A stretch of DNA of 64,000 bases from Chloroflexota bacterium (lineage in GTDB: Bacteria; Chloroflexota; Anaerolineae; B4-G1; DUEL01), in assembly GCA_014874475.1 (NCBI GenBank), contig JADBJJ010000025.1, forward strand, positions 25,922 through 89,921, in the 5' to 3' direction. Under the pieces are notes generated by a model. It ran no database searches. It had not been told where the DNA came from and saw only the letters and a list, made by a program, of their open reading frames with translations. Each line of letters begins with the position of its first letter. Position 1 is the first letter of the stretch. Shown here piece by piece: positions 39,403-48,055 of the stretch. The position numbers and the translations under genes are program-made.

Positions 39403-39615
39403 ATGTCTGAGACCGAGATTGTCTCCTTCGTGTTGCGCTTTACCGGTAGACGGGATGCCCTGGAATCTCCTCTCCGAGTCTCATGTGGTCTGATTCGCCA
39501 CGTCCAACGGGGGGAAGAGATTCGGTTTACTCATATAAAGGATATGCTGGAATTCCTCAGCAGGTATATGGATTTGAGCCAGATGGAAAAGGAAACCCTG
39601 TCCATAGGAGGTTAG
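39403..39615 (+). CDS. Small protein heading the acyl-CoA operon
   Basis: 70 residues, unrecognised. It has mixed, globular-looking composition (VSFVLRFTGRRDALESP, FTHIKDMLEFLSRYMD) and no signal or membrane segment. It is the first frame after the TATAAT promoter and ends two bases before the SDR start, so the two are translationally coupled. The ribosome-binding site AGAGG is somewhat distant. A regulatory or carrier-like role is possible, but there is no Ser motif of acyl carrier proteins. Confidence 0.5.
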   Translation: MSETEIVSFVLRFTGRRDALESPLRVSCGLIRHVQRGEEIRFTHIKDMLEFLSRYMDLSQMEKETLSIGG

Positions 39616-39617
39616 GA

Positions 39618-40382
39618 ATGCGACTGGCCCATCGCGTCTGTCTGATCACCGGGGGGGCCGCAGGAATTGGGCGAGCCACGGCCTTCCGTTTTGCAGAGGA
39701 AGGCGCCCTTGTGGCAATCTGCGATGTGAACGAGGAACTGGGACGTCAGACCGCTATGGAAATCGGGCCGAATGCCCGTTTCGATCGGGTGGATATCACC
39801 CGGCGGAAAGAGGTAGAGGCCTGGGTGAACAGCGTAGCCGAACAATTCGGCCGAATTGACGTCCTGGTGAACAATGCCGGTGTGCTGCGCGACCACCTCT
39901 TCGTCAAATACAAAGATGGTCAGGTGGTAAGCCAAATGTCGGAAGAGGATTTTGACTTTGTGGTAACCGTCAATCTGAAAGGGGCTTTCCTCTGTGCTCA
40001 GGCCGTCGTGCCCTACATGATTCGGGGCGGCGGGGGAGTGATTCTCAATGCCTCTTCGGTCGTGGGGATAGATGGCAATTTCGGCCAGACGAATTACGTT
40101 GCGACCAAAGCCGGGGTGATCGGAATGACCAAAGTCTGGGCCCGGGAATTGGGCCGGTACAACATCCGGGTGAACGCCGTTGCTCCTGGCTTTACGCTGA
40201 CGGATATGGTCCGTCAGATGCCCGAAAAAATTCTGGAACAGATGTGCGCCCGCATCCCCCTAGGGCGATTGGCAGACCCGCGAGATATCGCCAACGCGTA
40301 TCTCTTTCTGGCGTCCGATGAAGCGGCTTACATCACCGGCGCCGTATTGCGGGTAGATGGGGGGATTGTCGTGGGAACATAA
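39618..40382 (+). CDS. Short-chain dehydrogenase/reductase (FabG-like)
   Basis: 254 residues from ATG 39618 behind AGGAGG. Classical SDR: cofactor motif TGGAAGIG, NNAGVL, catalytic Ser in NASSVVG and YVATK (Tyr, Lys), and VAPGFTLTDM. Asp in CDVNE after the second strand favours NAD over NADP. Probable 3-hydroxyacyl/3-oxoacyl-CoA or alcohol oxidoreductase in the pathway of the following genes. Confidence 0.92.
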   Translation: MRLAHRVCLITGGAAGIGRATAFRFAEEGALVAICDVNEELGRQTAMEIGPNARFDRVDITRRKEVEAWVNSVAEQFGRIDVLVNNAGVLRDHLFVKYKDGQVVSQMSEEDFDFVVTVNLKGAFLCAQAVVPYMIRGGGGVILNASSVVGIDGNFGQTNYVATKAGVIGMTKVWARELGRYNIRVNAVAPGFTLTDMVRQMPEKILEQMCARIPLGRLADPRDIANAYLFLASDEAAYITGAVLRVDGGIVVGT

Positions 40383-40409
40383 CCCCACGCGGGAACCCGG
40401 AGGCGACGC

Positions 40410-41942
40410 ATGATTGTGGGTGATTGGTTGGAGCGACGGGAGCGACTGACCCCCGACAAGGTGGCTTTGATAGATGCCATCAATAGAATGCGGCCGATCA
40501 CGTATCGGGAATGGAGCCGGACGGTGAATCGGACGGCCCGCTTCTTCCAAGAAGGGTTGGAAATACGGAAGGGAGACCGGGTTGCTATTCTGGCTTACAA
40601 CTCGGTGGAGTATCTGGACACCTGGTTCGCTTTGGGCCGAATTGGGGGCATCCTGCAAACTCTGAACTGGCGGCTCACTCCGCACGAATTGACCGGTTTG
40701 CTTTGGAACGCCGAACCGGTGGCGTTCATTTATGATCCTGCTTTCGCCTCGCAGGTCAATGCTTTGCGCGGAGAGGTGCCCAGCATTCGTCAGTGGGTCA
40801 GCCTGGGGGCTCCTTGCGCGCCAGGCGACATCCCCCTCCACCTGCGGGATTCCGTTTCCGATGCCCCGTTGCCGGAGGTGGCGCTGGATTGGGAAGACCC
40901 CTGGGTCATCTGCTACACAGGGGGAACCACCGGGTTGCCCAAAGGGGCGGTTCTGACTCACCGGGCGATCACGGCGAACGCGATCAGTACCATTGTGTCC
41001 TGGGGCATTACCCCGGACGATGTTGCCATTCTCAATGCCCCTCTCTTTCACACAGGCGGCCTGAATGTCTTCACTGCCCCTCTGGTCTACATCGGGGGGA
41101 CCAGTATTGTCTGCAAAGGGTTTGATCCCAATCAGGTGTTTGACCTGATTCGGGATGCTGGGGTGACTCTGTTCTTCGGCGTGCCGACAATGTTTGTGAT
41201 GCTCCAGCAGCACCCCCGCTGGACGGAGTCCGACTTCTCTCGGCTGAAGATCGTCATCAGCGGAGGGGCTCCATGCCCGATGCCCGTTTTTGAAAAATTC
41301 TGGGAACGGGGAGTGAATTTTAAGACCGGGTACGGGCTCACCGAGGCGGGCCCCAACAATTTCTGGCTCCCGCCTCAGGACGTCCGCCGCAAACCCGGGT
41401 CGGTGGGATTTCCCCTCTTCCATGTGGATATGCGTGTGGTGCGGGAAGACGGTACTGACTGCGGCCCCGATGAGGTAGGCGAACTGATCATTCGCGGCCC
41501 GCATGTCTGCGCAGGCTACTGGAATCATCCTCAGGAAACCGCCGCGACTATCCGCGACGGCTGGCTCCATACCGGTGACCTAGCCCGACGGGATGCCGAG
41601 GGTTATTATTACATCGTGGGTCGGTTAAAGGATATGATCATCTCCGGCGGGGAGAATGTCTACCCTGCTGAGGTGGAGAGCATACTGCATGCCCATCCGG
41701 ATGTCGTGGAGGCCACCCTGATCGGCGTTCCCGACCCTCTCTGGGGCGAGGTCGGTTTGGCCTGCGTCGTCCGTCGCCCCGGGGCCGGGGTCACCGCAGA
41801 GGAAATCATCGCTTTTTGCCGCGAACGCCTGGCAGGGTATAAAGTTCCTAAGGCAGTGGTCTTCCTGGATGAACTTCCGAAGACCGGAGCCGGAAAGGTG
41901 GATAAACAGGCGCTTCGGGAGCGGTACAGAGAAAACAGATAG
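40410..41942 (+). CDS. Acyl-CoA ligase, AMP-forming (paralogue 1)
   Basis: 510 residues, ANL superfamily. Activates a carboxylic acid through acyl-AMP to its CoA thioester. P-loop-like YTGGTTGLPKGA, YGLTEAGP, the GWLHTGDLA hinge region, RLKDMIISGGENVYPAEVE (A8) and the catalytic Lys in GAGKVDK. The SGGENVYPAE form is typical of FadD-like medium/long-chain and aromatic acyl-CoA ligases. First of three paralogues (also 43879 and 46519), each in a different place in the operon, so they probably act on different intermediates or substrates. Confidence 0.93.
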   Translation: MIVGDWLERRERLTPDKVALIDAINRMRPITYREWSRTVNRTARFFQEGLEIRKGDRVAILAYNSVEYLDTWFALGRIGGILQTLNWRLTPHELTGLLWNAEPVAFIYDPAFASQVNALRGEVPSIRQWVSLGAPCAPGDIPLHLRDSVSDAPLPEVALDWEDPWVICYTGGTTGLPKGAVLTHRAITANAISTIVSWGITPDDVAILNAPLFHTGGLNVFTAPLVYIGGTSIVCKGFDPNQVFDLIRDAGVTLFFGVPTMFVMLQQHPRWTESDFSRLKIVISGGAPCPMPVFEKFWERGVNFKTGYGLTEAGPNNFWLPPQDVRRKPGSVGFPLFHVDMRVVREDGTDCGPDEVGELIIRGPHVCAGYWNHPQETAATIRDGWLHTGDLARRDAEGYYYIVGRLKDMIISGGENVYPAEVESILHAHPDVVEATLIGVPDPLWGEVGLACVVRRPGAGVTAEEIIAFCRERLAGYKVPKAVVFLDELPKTGAGKVDKQALRERYRENR

Positions 41943-41945
41943 ATT

Positions 41946-42005
41946 TTTAAAATCTGTGAAATTCGCGAAATCCGTGTCCTTCCGTGTTTCATCTGTGTTC
42001 CATTG
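41946..42005. repeat. Word-repeat spacer (CTGTG/CCGTGT type)
   Basis: The 92-bp gap between ligase 1 and hydrolase 1 consists of iterated TCTGTG, TTCGCG, TCCGTGT and TTCCGTGTTTC words. Similar wording appears in the spacers at 18785-18830, 20530-20570 and 33630-33662. Confidence 0.5.
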
Positions 42006-42034
42006 GGAGAAGCCGGTCTCGCATAGGAGATAAG

Positions 42035-42832
42035 ATGCCAAAGGTACAAGTGAACGACATTGAAATGGCCTATTCGGTCACTGGTGGGGGTCATCCGCTG
42101 GTGCTGATCAGCGGTGTGGGGTATGGCGGATGGTTTTGGCACAAGGTAGTGCCAGCGCTCTCTCAGCACTTCCAGGTGCTCACCTTTGATAACCGCGGCG
42201 CCGGGGAGACGGATAAACCGCCGGGCCCTTACACGACGGCGATGATGGCGGCTGATACGGCTGGGTTGCTGGATGCGCTGGGCATCCGACAAGCGTGTGT
42301 ACTGGGACACTCTCTGGGGGGATTCATCGCCCAGGAACTGGCACTGGCCCGCCCGGACCTGGTGGAGCGGCTGATTCTGGCCTCCACCACCTACGGTGGT
42401 CCCAACGTCATCCCCATTACTCCGGAGGCCCTGGAAGTGCTGACCAAACGGGAGGGGGACCCGGTGGAACTGGCCCGACGTGGCATCCAGATCGCCTGCG
42501 CGCCAGGTTTTGCTGAACGGCATCCCGAAGTGGTTCAAGAACTGATTCAGTACCGCCTGACCAATCCTGTGCCCCTCGCTCAATATCAGGCTCAAGTGGT
42601 TGCCGGAGCGACTCACAATGCTGAGGCCCGCATCGGGCAAATTCAGTGCCCGGTCCTGGTACTCTTCGGGGAGCACGACCGGGTAGTCCCCCCGGGTAAC
42701 GCCGACCTGCTGGCCCGGCGGCTTCCCTATGCCCGGGTCAAAATCCTTCCCGGAGTGGGGCATATCTTCCCGATAGAAGACCCCGCCGCAACGGTAGAGG
42801 CGATTCTGGACTTTCTGACCGACGGGAAATGA
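42035..42832 (+). CDS. Alpha/beta hydrolase (hydrolase 1)
   Basis: 265 residues from ATG 42035 behind AGGAG. Nucleophile elbow GHSLGG, acid Asp in FGEHDRVV and His in GVGHIFPI form the triad; oxyanion-side motif LISGVGYGGWFW. Similar to 3-oxoadipate enol-lactonase and thioesterase-like members. Cytoplasmic. In this operon it may hydrolyse a lactone, ester or CoA thioester; substrate unknown. Confidence 0.88.
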   Translation: MPKVQVNDIEMAYSVTGGGHPLVLISGVGYGGWFWHKVVPALSQHFQVLTFDNRGAGETDKPPGPYTTAMMAADTAGLLDALGIRQACVLGHSLGGFIAQELALARPDLVERLILASTTYGGPNVIPITPEALEVLTKREGDPVELARRGIQIACAPGFAERHPEVVQELIQYRLTNPVPLAQYQAQVVAGATHNAEARIGQIQCPVLVLFGEHDRVVPPGNADLLARRLPYARVKILPGVGHIFPIEDPAATVEAILDFLTDGK

Positions 42833-42863
42833 GGGTACGAAACCACAAACAGGGGAAGCGGAA

Positions 42864-43868
42864 ATGACCCGGTTCGCGCAAATCATCTCTACAGGAAGCC
42901 ACGTCCCCGCACGGGTAATCACCAATGCGGAGATAGATATCCTGCTGGGAGAACCAACCAGCGACTGGCTGATAGAAAACGTGGGCATCCAGGAGCGCCG
43001 ATGGATGACCCCCGACCAGACCACATCGGACCTGGTAGTGGAAGCCGCGCGGGAAGCCCTGGAGCGAGCCCATGTGCGTCCGGAGGACCTGGACCTGATC
43101 ATCCTGTCTACCGACACACCGGATTATCCCTCCCCGGGCACATCGGTGGCGGTTCAGCATAAACTGGGTGCAGTAAACGCTGGTTGCTGGGACGTCAACA
43201 GCGCCTGCGCAGGCTGGGTCACCGCGCTGGACCAGGGGGCCCGCTACATTATGACCGACCCGCACATCCGGTACGTCCTGGTTGCCGGTGGATACGGGAT
43301 GAGCCGGTTCTTGGACCTGAAGGACAAAAAGACCGCCAACCTCTTTGCCGATGGGGCCGGCGCGGTCATCCTGGCCCCTGGTAAGGAGCCGGGTTTCCTG
43401 GCCAGCAAGTTGATGGCCCGGGGGGAGTACCACGATGCGCTAGGGATCTATACGGGCGGTGCCTTTCGCCCCTGTACGCCTGAAAATTTGCAGACGTACG
43501 GTCCGCCGCGCGTCCAGTTTGTGCGCAAGTTCCCGCGCACCTTTAACACGGAGTACTGGCCTCAACTCATCCGGGATGCTCTGGACAGAGCCGGCTTGAC
43601 CCTGGATGATGTGAGCCTTTTTCTCTTCACCCAACTCAATCTGCGAACCATTGAACTGGTCATGGATATCCTCGGTCAGCCTATGTCAAAAACTCATTGG
43701 GTGATGGACAAATGGGGATACACAGGCTCCCCCTGTGTGGCTATGGCGCTGGACGACCTGGTTGATCAGGGCCGCGGCCCCCGCATAGGGGATATCATTG
43801 TCTTCTGCACCAGCGGAGGTGGAATCACTATGGCCGCATCCGTGTGGCGATGGACCCGAGAAATATAG
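42864..43868 (+). CDS. KAS III-like (FabH/thiolase-fold) protein with altered triad
   Basis: 334 residues with the FabH fold: TSDWLIENVGIQERRW, nucleophile Cys115 in NSACAGW, and the terminal GGGITMAASVW. The His of the family motif (HQAN) is replaced by Thr256 in FLFTQLNLRT, and the Asn of GNT is replaced by Tyr286 in WGYTGSP, so only Cys of Cys-His-Asn remains. It therefore probably does not perform normal decarboxylative condensation; it may act as an acyltransferase or use another mechanism. Sits between ligase 1/hydrolase 1 and ligase 2 in the operon. Confidence 0.9.
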   Translation: MTRFAQIISTGSHVPARVITNAEIDILLGEPTSDWLIENVGIQERRWMTPDQTTSDLVVEAAREALERAHVRPEDLDLIILSTDTPDYPSPGTSVAVQHKLGAVNAGCWDVNSACAGWVTALDQGARYIMTDPHIRYVLVAGGYGMSRFLDLKDKKTANLFADGAGAVILAPGKEPGFLASKLMARGEYHDALGIYTGGAFRPCTPENLQTYGPPRVQFVRKFPRTFNTEYWPQLIRDALDRAGLTLDDVSLFLFTQLNLRTIELVMDILGQPMSKTHWVMDKWGYTGSPCVAMALDDLVDQGRGPRIGDIIVFCTSGGGITMAASVWRWTREI

Positions 43869-43878
43869 GGGCAGAGCA

Positions 43879-45429
43879 ATGTATGTAGGGGATTATCTGG
43901 GACGACGGACAATCTATAGCCCGGAGAGGACAGCCATTGTGGATGCTGGCAAAGAGCCTCCCTGGCGGCTCACTTATCGGCAGATGAATGAGCGGGCGAA
44001 TCGCCTGGCCAATTGGATGCGCCATACCGCGGGCATACGGAAAGGGGACCGGGTTGCCATCCTGGCTCGGGATGGTGTGGAGCACCTGGATTGTTTCTTT
44101 GCTTGTGCCAAACTGGGAGCCATCCACACCGCTCTGAACTGGCGGCTCCACTGGCGGGAAATCACGGAGATTGTGGAACGAACAGAACCTCGCATCCTGA
44201 TCTATTCCGACGATTTTCGCGAGAATATTGCCTTGCTGGAGCGGGCGATTCGCTCTACTCCGCATGCGATCCCTGTTTACTTGCACATAGATGGGCCGGG
44301 GATCGAGGGGAGCCTGCATTTTGAGACCGCCCTGCAGAGCGGCCCTTCGGACCCTGTGACCTGTGAGAATGTTACAGAAGAAGATACCGTGGCCCTGATT
44401 TTCACCGGTGGGACAACGGGATTCCCCAAGGCGGCCCAGGTTTCCCACCGAATGATTGCGTGGAACACGTTGAACACCGTCATCCATGACCTAACCCACA
44501 ACGATATCTACCTGAACGTATTCCCAATGTTCCACACAGGGGGCCTTTTCGTCTACACCCTGCCCCAGATCATTCTCGGTGGGACGGTCATCCTCGTCCG
44601 GCAGTTTGACCCGGCGCGCGTCCTGGATCTGATAGAACGGGAGCGGGTCACTGTTTTTGCAGGCGTGCCCACTATGTACCAGATGATGACCCAGGCACCG
44701 AACTGGGCCAGGGCAGACCTCTCCTCGTTGCGATTCTGTACCAGTGGTGGGGCCCCTCTACCGGTTTCCCTGATCCTCCAGTACGTTCAGGAGAAGGGCG
44801 TTCGCTTCAAGCAGGGTTTCGGGATGACCGAATTCGGGCCGGGCATCTTCGCGCTGGCGCCCGAAGACGCGGTGCGCAAGGCTGGCTCCATCGGACGCCC
44901 CAACTTCTTTGTAGATGCTCGCGTTGTAGATGACGACAATCGTCCTGTAGGCCCTCATCAGGTGGGGGAATTGGTCCTGAAGGGCCCTTCCCTTTGCTCC
45001 GGATACTTTGGTGACCCTGAAGCCACCGCAGCAATGTTGGATGAAGAGGGATGGTTCCATACCGGAGATTTAGCCTATTACGACGAAGAATGGTACTTTT
45101 ACATTGTGGACCGGCGAAAGGATATGTTCATCTCTGGGGGAGAGAACGTTTATCCTGTGGAAATTGAAAAGGCCCTCTATGAGCATCCGGCGGTTCACAT
45201 GTGCGCTGTCATTGGTGTGCCGGACCCCAAATGGGGAGAAGTGGGCCTGGCCTGTGTCGTGCTGAAACCGGGGGCGACGGCCACTGAAGAGGAACTCCTG
45301 GCTTTCCTCCAGGACCGCCTGGCCCGTTACAAGATACCTAAACGGATCATATTTATGGAAAGCCTGCCCATCTCGGCAGCGGGTAAAATCTTGAAACGGG
45401 AGTTAAGAAAACAATTTGTGGGTACATAA
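43879..45429 (+). CDS. Acyl-CoA ligase, AMP-forming (paralogue 2)
   Basis: 516 residues from ATG 43879; the longer frame overlaps the KAS III-like gene and is unlikely. ANL motifs: FTGGTTGFPKAAQ (A for G in the distal loop), FGMTEFGP, GWFHTGDLAYYD, RRKDMFISGGENVYPVEIE and catalytic Lys in AAGKILKREL. Overall colinear with paralogues 1 and 3, diverged mainly in residues 110-180. Ten bases separate it from the KAS III-like gene; ribosome-binding site is weak, which suggests coupling. Confidence 0.92.
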   Translation: MYVGDYLGRRTIYSPERTAIVDAGKEPPWRLTYRQMNERANRLANWMRHTAGIRKGDRVAILARDGVEHLDCFFACAKLGAIHTALNWRLHWREITEIVERTEPRILIYSDDFRENIALLERAIRSTPHAIPVYLHIDGPGIEGSLHFETALQSGPSDPVTCENVTEEDTVALIFTGGTTGFPKAAQVSHRMIAWNTLNTVIHDLTHNDIYLNVFPMFHTGGLFVYTLPQIILGGTVILVRQFDPARVLDLIERERVTVFAGVPTMYQMMTQAPNWARADLSSLRFCTSGGAPLPVSLILQYVQEKGVRFKQGFGMTEFGPGIFALAPEDAVRKAGSIGRPNFFVDARVVDDDNRPVGPHQVGELVLKGPSLCSGYFGDPEATAAMLDEEGWFHTGDLAYYDEEWYFYIVDRRKDMFISGGENVYPVEIEKALYEHPAVHMCAVIGVPDPKWGEVGLACVVLKPGATATEEELLAFLQDRLARYKIPKRIIFMESLPISAAGKILKRELRKQFVGT

Positions 45430-45456
45430 AAGCCAATCATAACTCAGGAGGTAAGC

Positions 45457-46512
45457 ATGGGCCGGATATCCAACTTGCCAGGAGTGACTTCCCATATGGT
45501 GCAGACGCCGCGGATCAGGATGCATGTTCTGATGGCCGGCTCTGAGAATGGTATACCCGTGCTGTTCGTCCACGGGAACGGCTCGTCGTCCACCTTCTGG
45601 GAAGAGACTATGCTGGCATTGCCGCCGGGCTTTCTCGGCATTGCCCCTGATATGCGGGGCTACGGCGATACCGAACCCCTTCCCATAGACGCCACCCTGG
45701 GGCTGCGTGATATGGCGGAGGACGTGCATTCGTTGGTCAGGACGCTCGGTCTGGGCAAATTCCACATCGTCGGCCACTCCATGGGTGGGGGAATCGTGAT
45801 GAAGTACGCCATCGCCTACCCCGAGGACCTGTTGTCCATTACCCTGGTAGACACTATGTCCCCCTACGGCTACGGCGGGAGCAAGGACGTTCAGGGCACT
45901 CCCTGTTATGAGGACGGTGCACCGGCTGGCGCGGCCAGCGTAAATCCTGATTTTGTTCGCTTGCTGAACGAGAAGGACCGCAGCACGGATCACCTCGTTT
46001 CCCCGCGCAATGTCATGCGCCAGTTCTATTTCAAACCCCCGTTCATTCCGAAACGGGAGGAAGAGTTACTCAGTTCTATGCTCTCCATGCGGGTGGGGGA
46101 GGACTGGTATCCGGGCGATTCGGTCTCTTCTCCTCACTGGCCAGGAGCGGCGCCCGGGACACGTGGTGTGGTCAATGCCTTCAGTCGGAAGTATTTTGAC
46201 GCCAGCGGAATTGTGGACATCCAACTGAAGCCGCCCATCCTCTGGATTCGCGGTGCGGATGACTTGGTGGTTTCCAACAGCGCAATGTGGGATATCGCCA
46301 CTCTGGGGGCATTGGGGTTTGTCCCAGGTTGGCCTGGCCCTGAGGAATGCCCGCCTCAACCTATGCTGGATCAAATTCGCGCCGTCCTGGAGCGATATCA
46401 GGCATGCGGTGGCTTCTATCAGGAAGTGATAATTCCCAACTGTGGTCATACGCCTTTTATTGAAAAACCGGAGAAATTTAACGCCGCCTTTCACGCTGTT
46501 TTGAAGGGGTAG
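45457..46512 (+). CDS. Alpha/beta hydrolase, extended (hydrolase 2)
   Basis: 351 residues, about 85 longer than its two relatives in the operon because of a large cap insertion (about 150-260, with SRKYFD and RVGEDWYPGDS). Triad: Ser in GHSMGGG, Asp in RGADDLVV, His in NCGHTPFIEKP. Start has AGGAGG. The big lid suggests a bulky substrate or dehalogenase/epoxide-hydrolase-like pocket. Role inferred only from context. Confidence 0.85.
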   Translation: MGRISNLPGVTSHMVQTPRIRMHVLMAGSENGIPVLFVHGNGSSSTFWEETMLALPPGFLGIAPDMRGYGDTEPLPIDATLGLRDMAEDVHSLVRTLGLGKFHIVGHSMGGGIVMKYAIAYPEDLLSITLVDTMSPYGYGGSKDVQGTPCYEDGAPAGAASVNPDFVRLLNEKDRSTDHLVSPRNVMRQFYFKPPFIPKREEELLSSMLSMRVGEDWYPGDSVSSPHWPGAAPGTRGVVNAFSRKYFDASGIVDIQLKPPILWIRGADDLVVSNSAMWDIATLGALGFVPGWPGPEECPPQPMLDQIRAVLERYQACGGFYQEVIIPNCGHTPFIEKPEKFNAAFHAVLKG

Positions 46513-46518
46513 GGCAAG

Positions 46519-48042
46519 ATGTTCACATTGGATTGGTTAGCCAAACGGGCGGAACTTACACCGAACAAACTGGCGCTGGTAGATGCTGCAACGGGGCGCC
46601 AGTTCACCTATGCCCAATTCCACGAACGGGCGAGTCGCTTTGCAGAATTTCTGCGGGACGAATGGCAAGTCGGCGCGGGGGAGCGCGTTGCCATCCTGGC
46701 CCCCAACTGTGCGGAAATCTTTGAGACGCTTTATGGTTGTGCGAAGGTGGGAGCCATCCTGGTCCCTCTAAATTGGCGGCTCGCTCTGCCGGAACTGGAA
46801 TTCATTATGCGCGACGCTGCCTCATGCGCGCTCATTTATGACCTTCAATTCGCCGAAGTGGCTCGTGTCCTGATAGAGCGTACTGGGGTGAAGGCTCAGA
46901 TGGCCCTGGGAGAAGATGCCCTGGAAGGGAAATGGGCTTATGAAAGGGCTCTGGAGCAGGCCAGTGGAACGCCTGTGGTCATGCCTCCGCGCCCTCTGAG
47001 CGACGTTTGGCACATCCTCTACACCGCAGGAACCACGGGGCGGCCAAAAGGGGTGATACAGACTTTCGGAATGGTCTTCTACAACGCGGTCAACATTGGT
47101 ATGGCCATTGACCTGACCTCTCAGGATGTGAGCCTCAACGCGCTTCCCACTTTTCACACCGGCGGACTGAATCTATACACCAACCCGACATTTCACGTAG
47201 GGGGAACGGCGATTATTCAGCGCTCCTTTGAACCCGCTGAAACCCTCCGCCTGCTTTCGGAAAAGGCCACTATCTTTTTCGGGGTGCCGGCGATGTACCT
47301 GTTTATGAGCCAGCATCCCGATTTTGACCAATACGATCTCTCTCGTGTCCGTTCCTGGGCTTGTGGAGGGGCGCCGATGCCCGTCGCTTTGCTAGAATGG
47401 TATGCTCAGCGCGGCATTATCATTCAGCAGGGCTTCGGGATGACGGAGACCGGACCAACCGTTTTTCTCATTGACAAGGAACACGCGCTCAGCAAAGCCG
47501 GTTCGGTGGGCAAGCCTCAAATGCATGTGGCGGTGCGTATAGTAGACCCGGAAGGGCGGGACGTGCTGCCAGGGGAAAGGGGAGAATTGTTGATTAAAGG
47601 CCCTGGTGTCACCCCCGGTTACTGGCAATTGCCGGATGTAACGGCGGAGACAATCCGGGAAGGGTGGCTCCATTCCGGCGATGTGGCGTATGCCGACGAG
47701 GATGGCTACTATTACATCGTGGATCGGCTCAAGGATATGTACATCTCCGGGGGCGAGAACGTATACCCGGCCGAAGTGGAGCAGGTCCTCTTCCAAATGG
47801 AGCAAATCGCAGAGGTCGCCGTCATCGGTGTGCCGGATCCGAAGTGGGGTGAGGTCGGGAAGGCTATCGTGGTTGTGAAACCCGGCTATACCCTGACCGA
47901 GGAGGAGGTCATTCGCTTTTGCGAAGGGAAAATCGCCCGCTATAAAATCCCCAAATCGGTCGTTTTTGCAGACCGCCTGCCCCGTAATCCGGCGGGCAAG
48001 GTGCTGAAAACAGAACTGCGCAAACAATTCGGCGAGGGATAG
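46519..48042 (+). CDS. Acyl-CoA ligase, AMP-forming (paralogue 3)
   Basis: 507 residues. Motifs YTAGTTGRPKGV (Ala replaces the second Gly of the usual TGGTTG loop), FGMTETGP, GWLHSGDVAY, RLKDMYISGGENVYPAEVE and Lys in PAGKVLKTEL. Six bases behind hydrolase 2. It has more in common with paralogues 1 and 2 in the C-terminal domain than in the acyl pocket region, consistent with duplication followed by specialisation. Confidence 0.93.
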   Translation: MFTLDWLAKRAELTPNKLALVDAATGRQFTYAQFHERASRFAEFLRDEWQVGAGERVAILAPNCAEIFETLYGCAKVGAILVPLNWRLALPELEFIMRDAASCALIYDLQFAEVARVLIERTGVKAQMALGEDALEGKWAYERALEQASGTPVVMPPRPLSDVWHILYTAGTTGRPKGVIQTFGMVFYNAVNIGMAIDLTSQDVSLNALPTFHTGGLNLYTNPTFHVGGTAIIQRSFEPAETLRLLSEKATIFFGVPAMYLFMSQHPDFDQYDLSRVRSWACGGAPMPVALLEWYAQRGIIIQQGFGMTETGPTVFLIDKEHALSKAGSVGKPQMHVAVRIVDPEGRDVLPGERGELLIKGPGVTPGYWQLPDVTAETIREGWLHSGDVAYADEDGYYYIVDRLKDMYISGGENVYPAEVEQVLFQMEQIAEVAVIGVPDPKWGEVGKAIVVVKPGYTLTEEEVIRFCEGKIARYKIPKSVVFADRLPRNPAGKVLKTELRKQFGEG

Positions 48043-48055
48043 AGTTGGATGTTCT

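Noticed and set aside
39618..43868. Olefin biosynthesis cluster (OleA-OleB-OleC-OleD), because KAS III-like, hydrolase, AMP ligase and SDR genes occur together
   Set aside because: OleA keeps Cys-His-Asn whereas this protein has lost His and Asn; the SDR is a classical short form, not the extended OleD type; the ligases carry the SGGENVYPAE motif of true acyl-CoA ligases.
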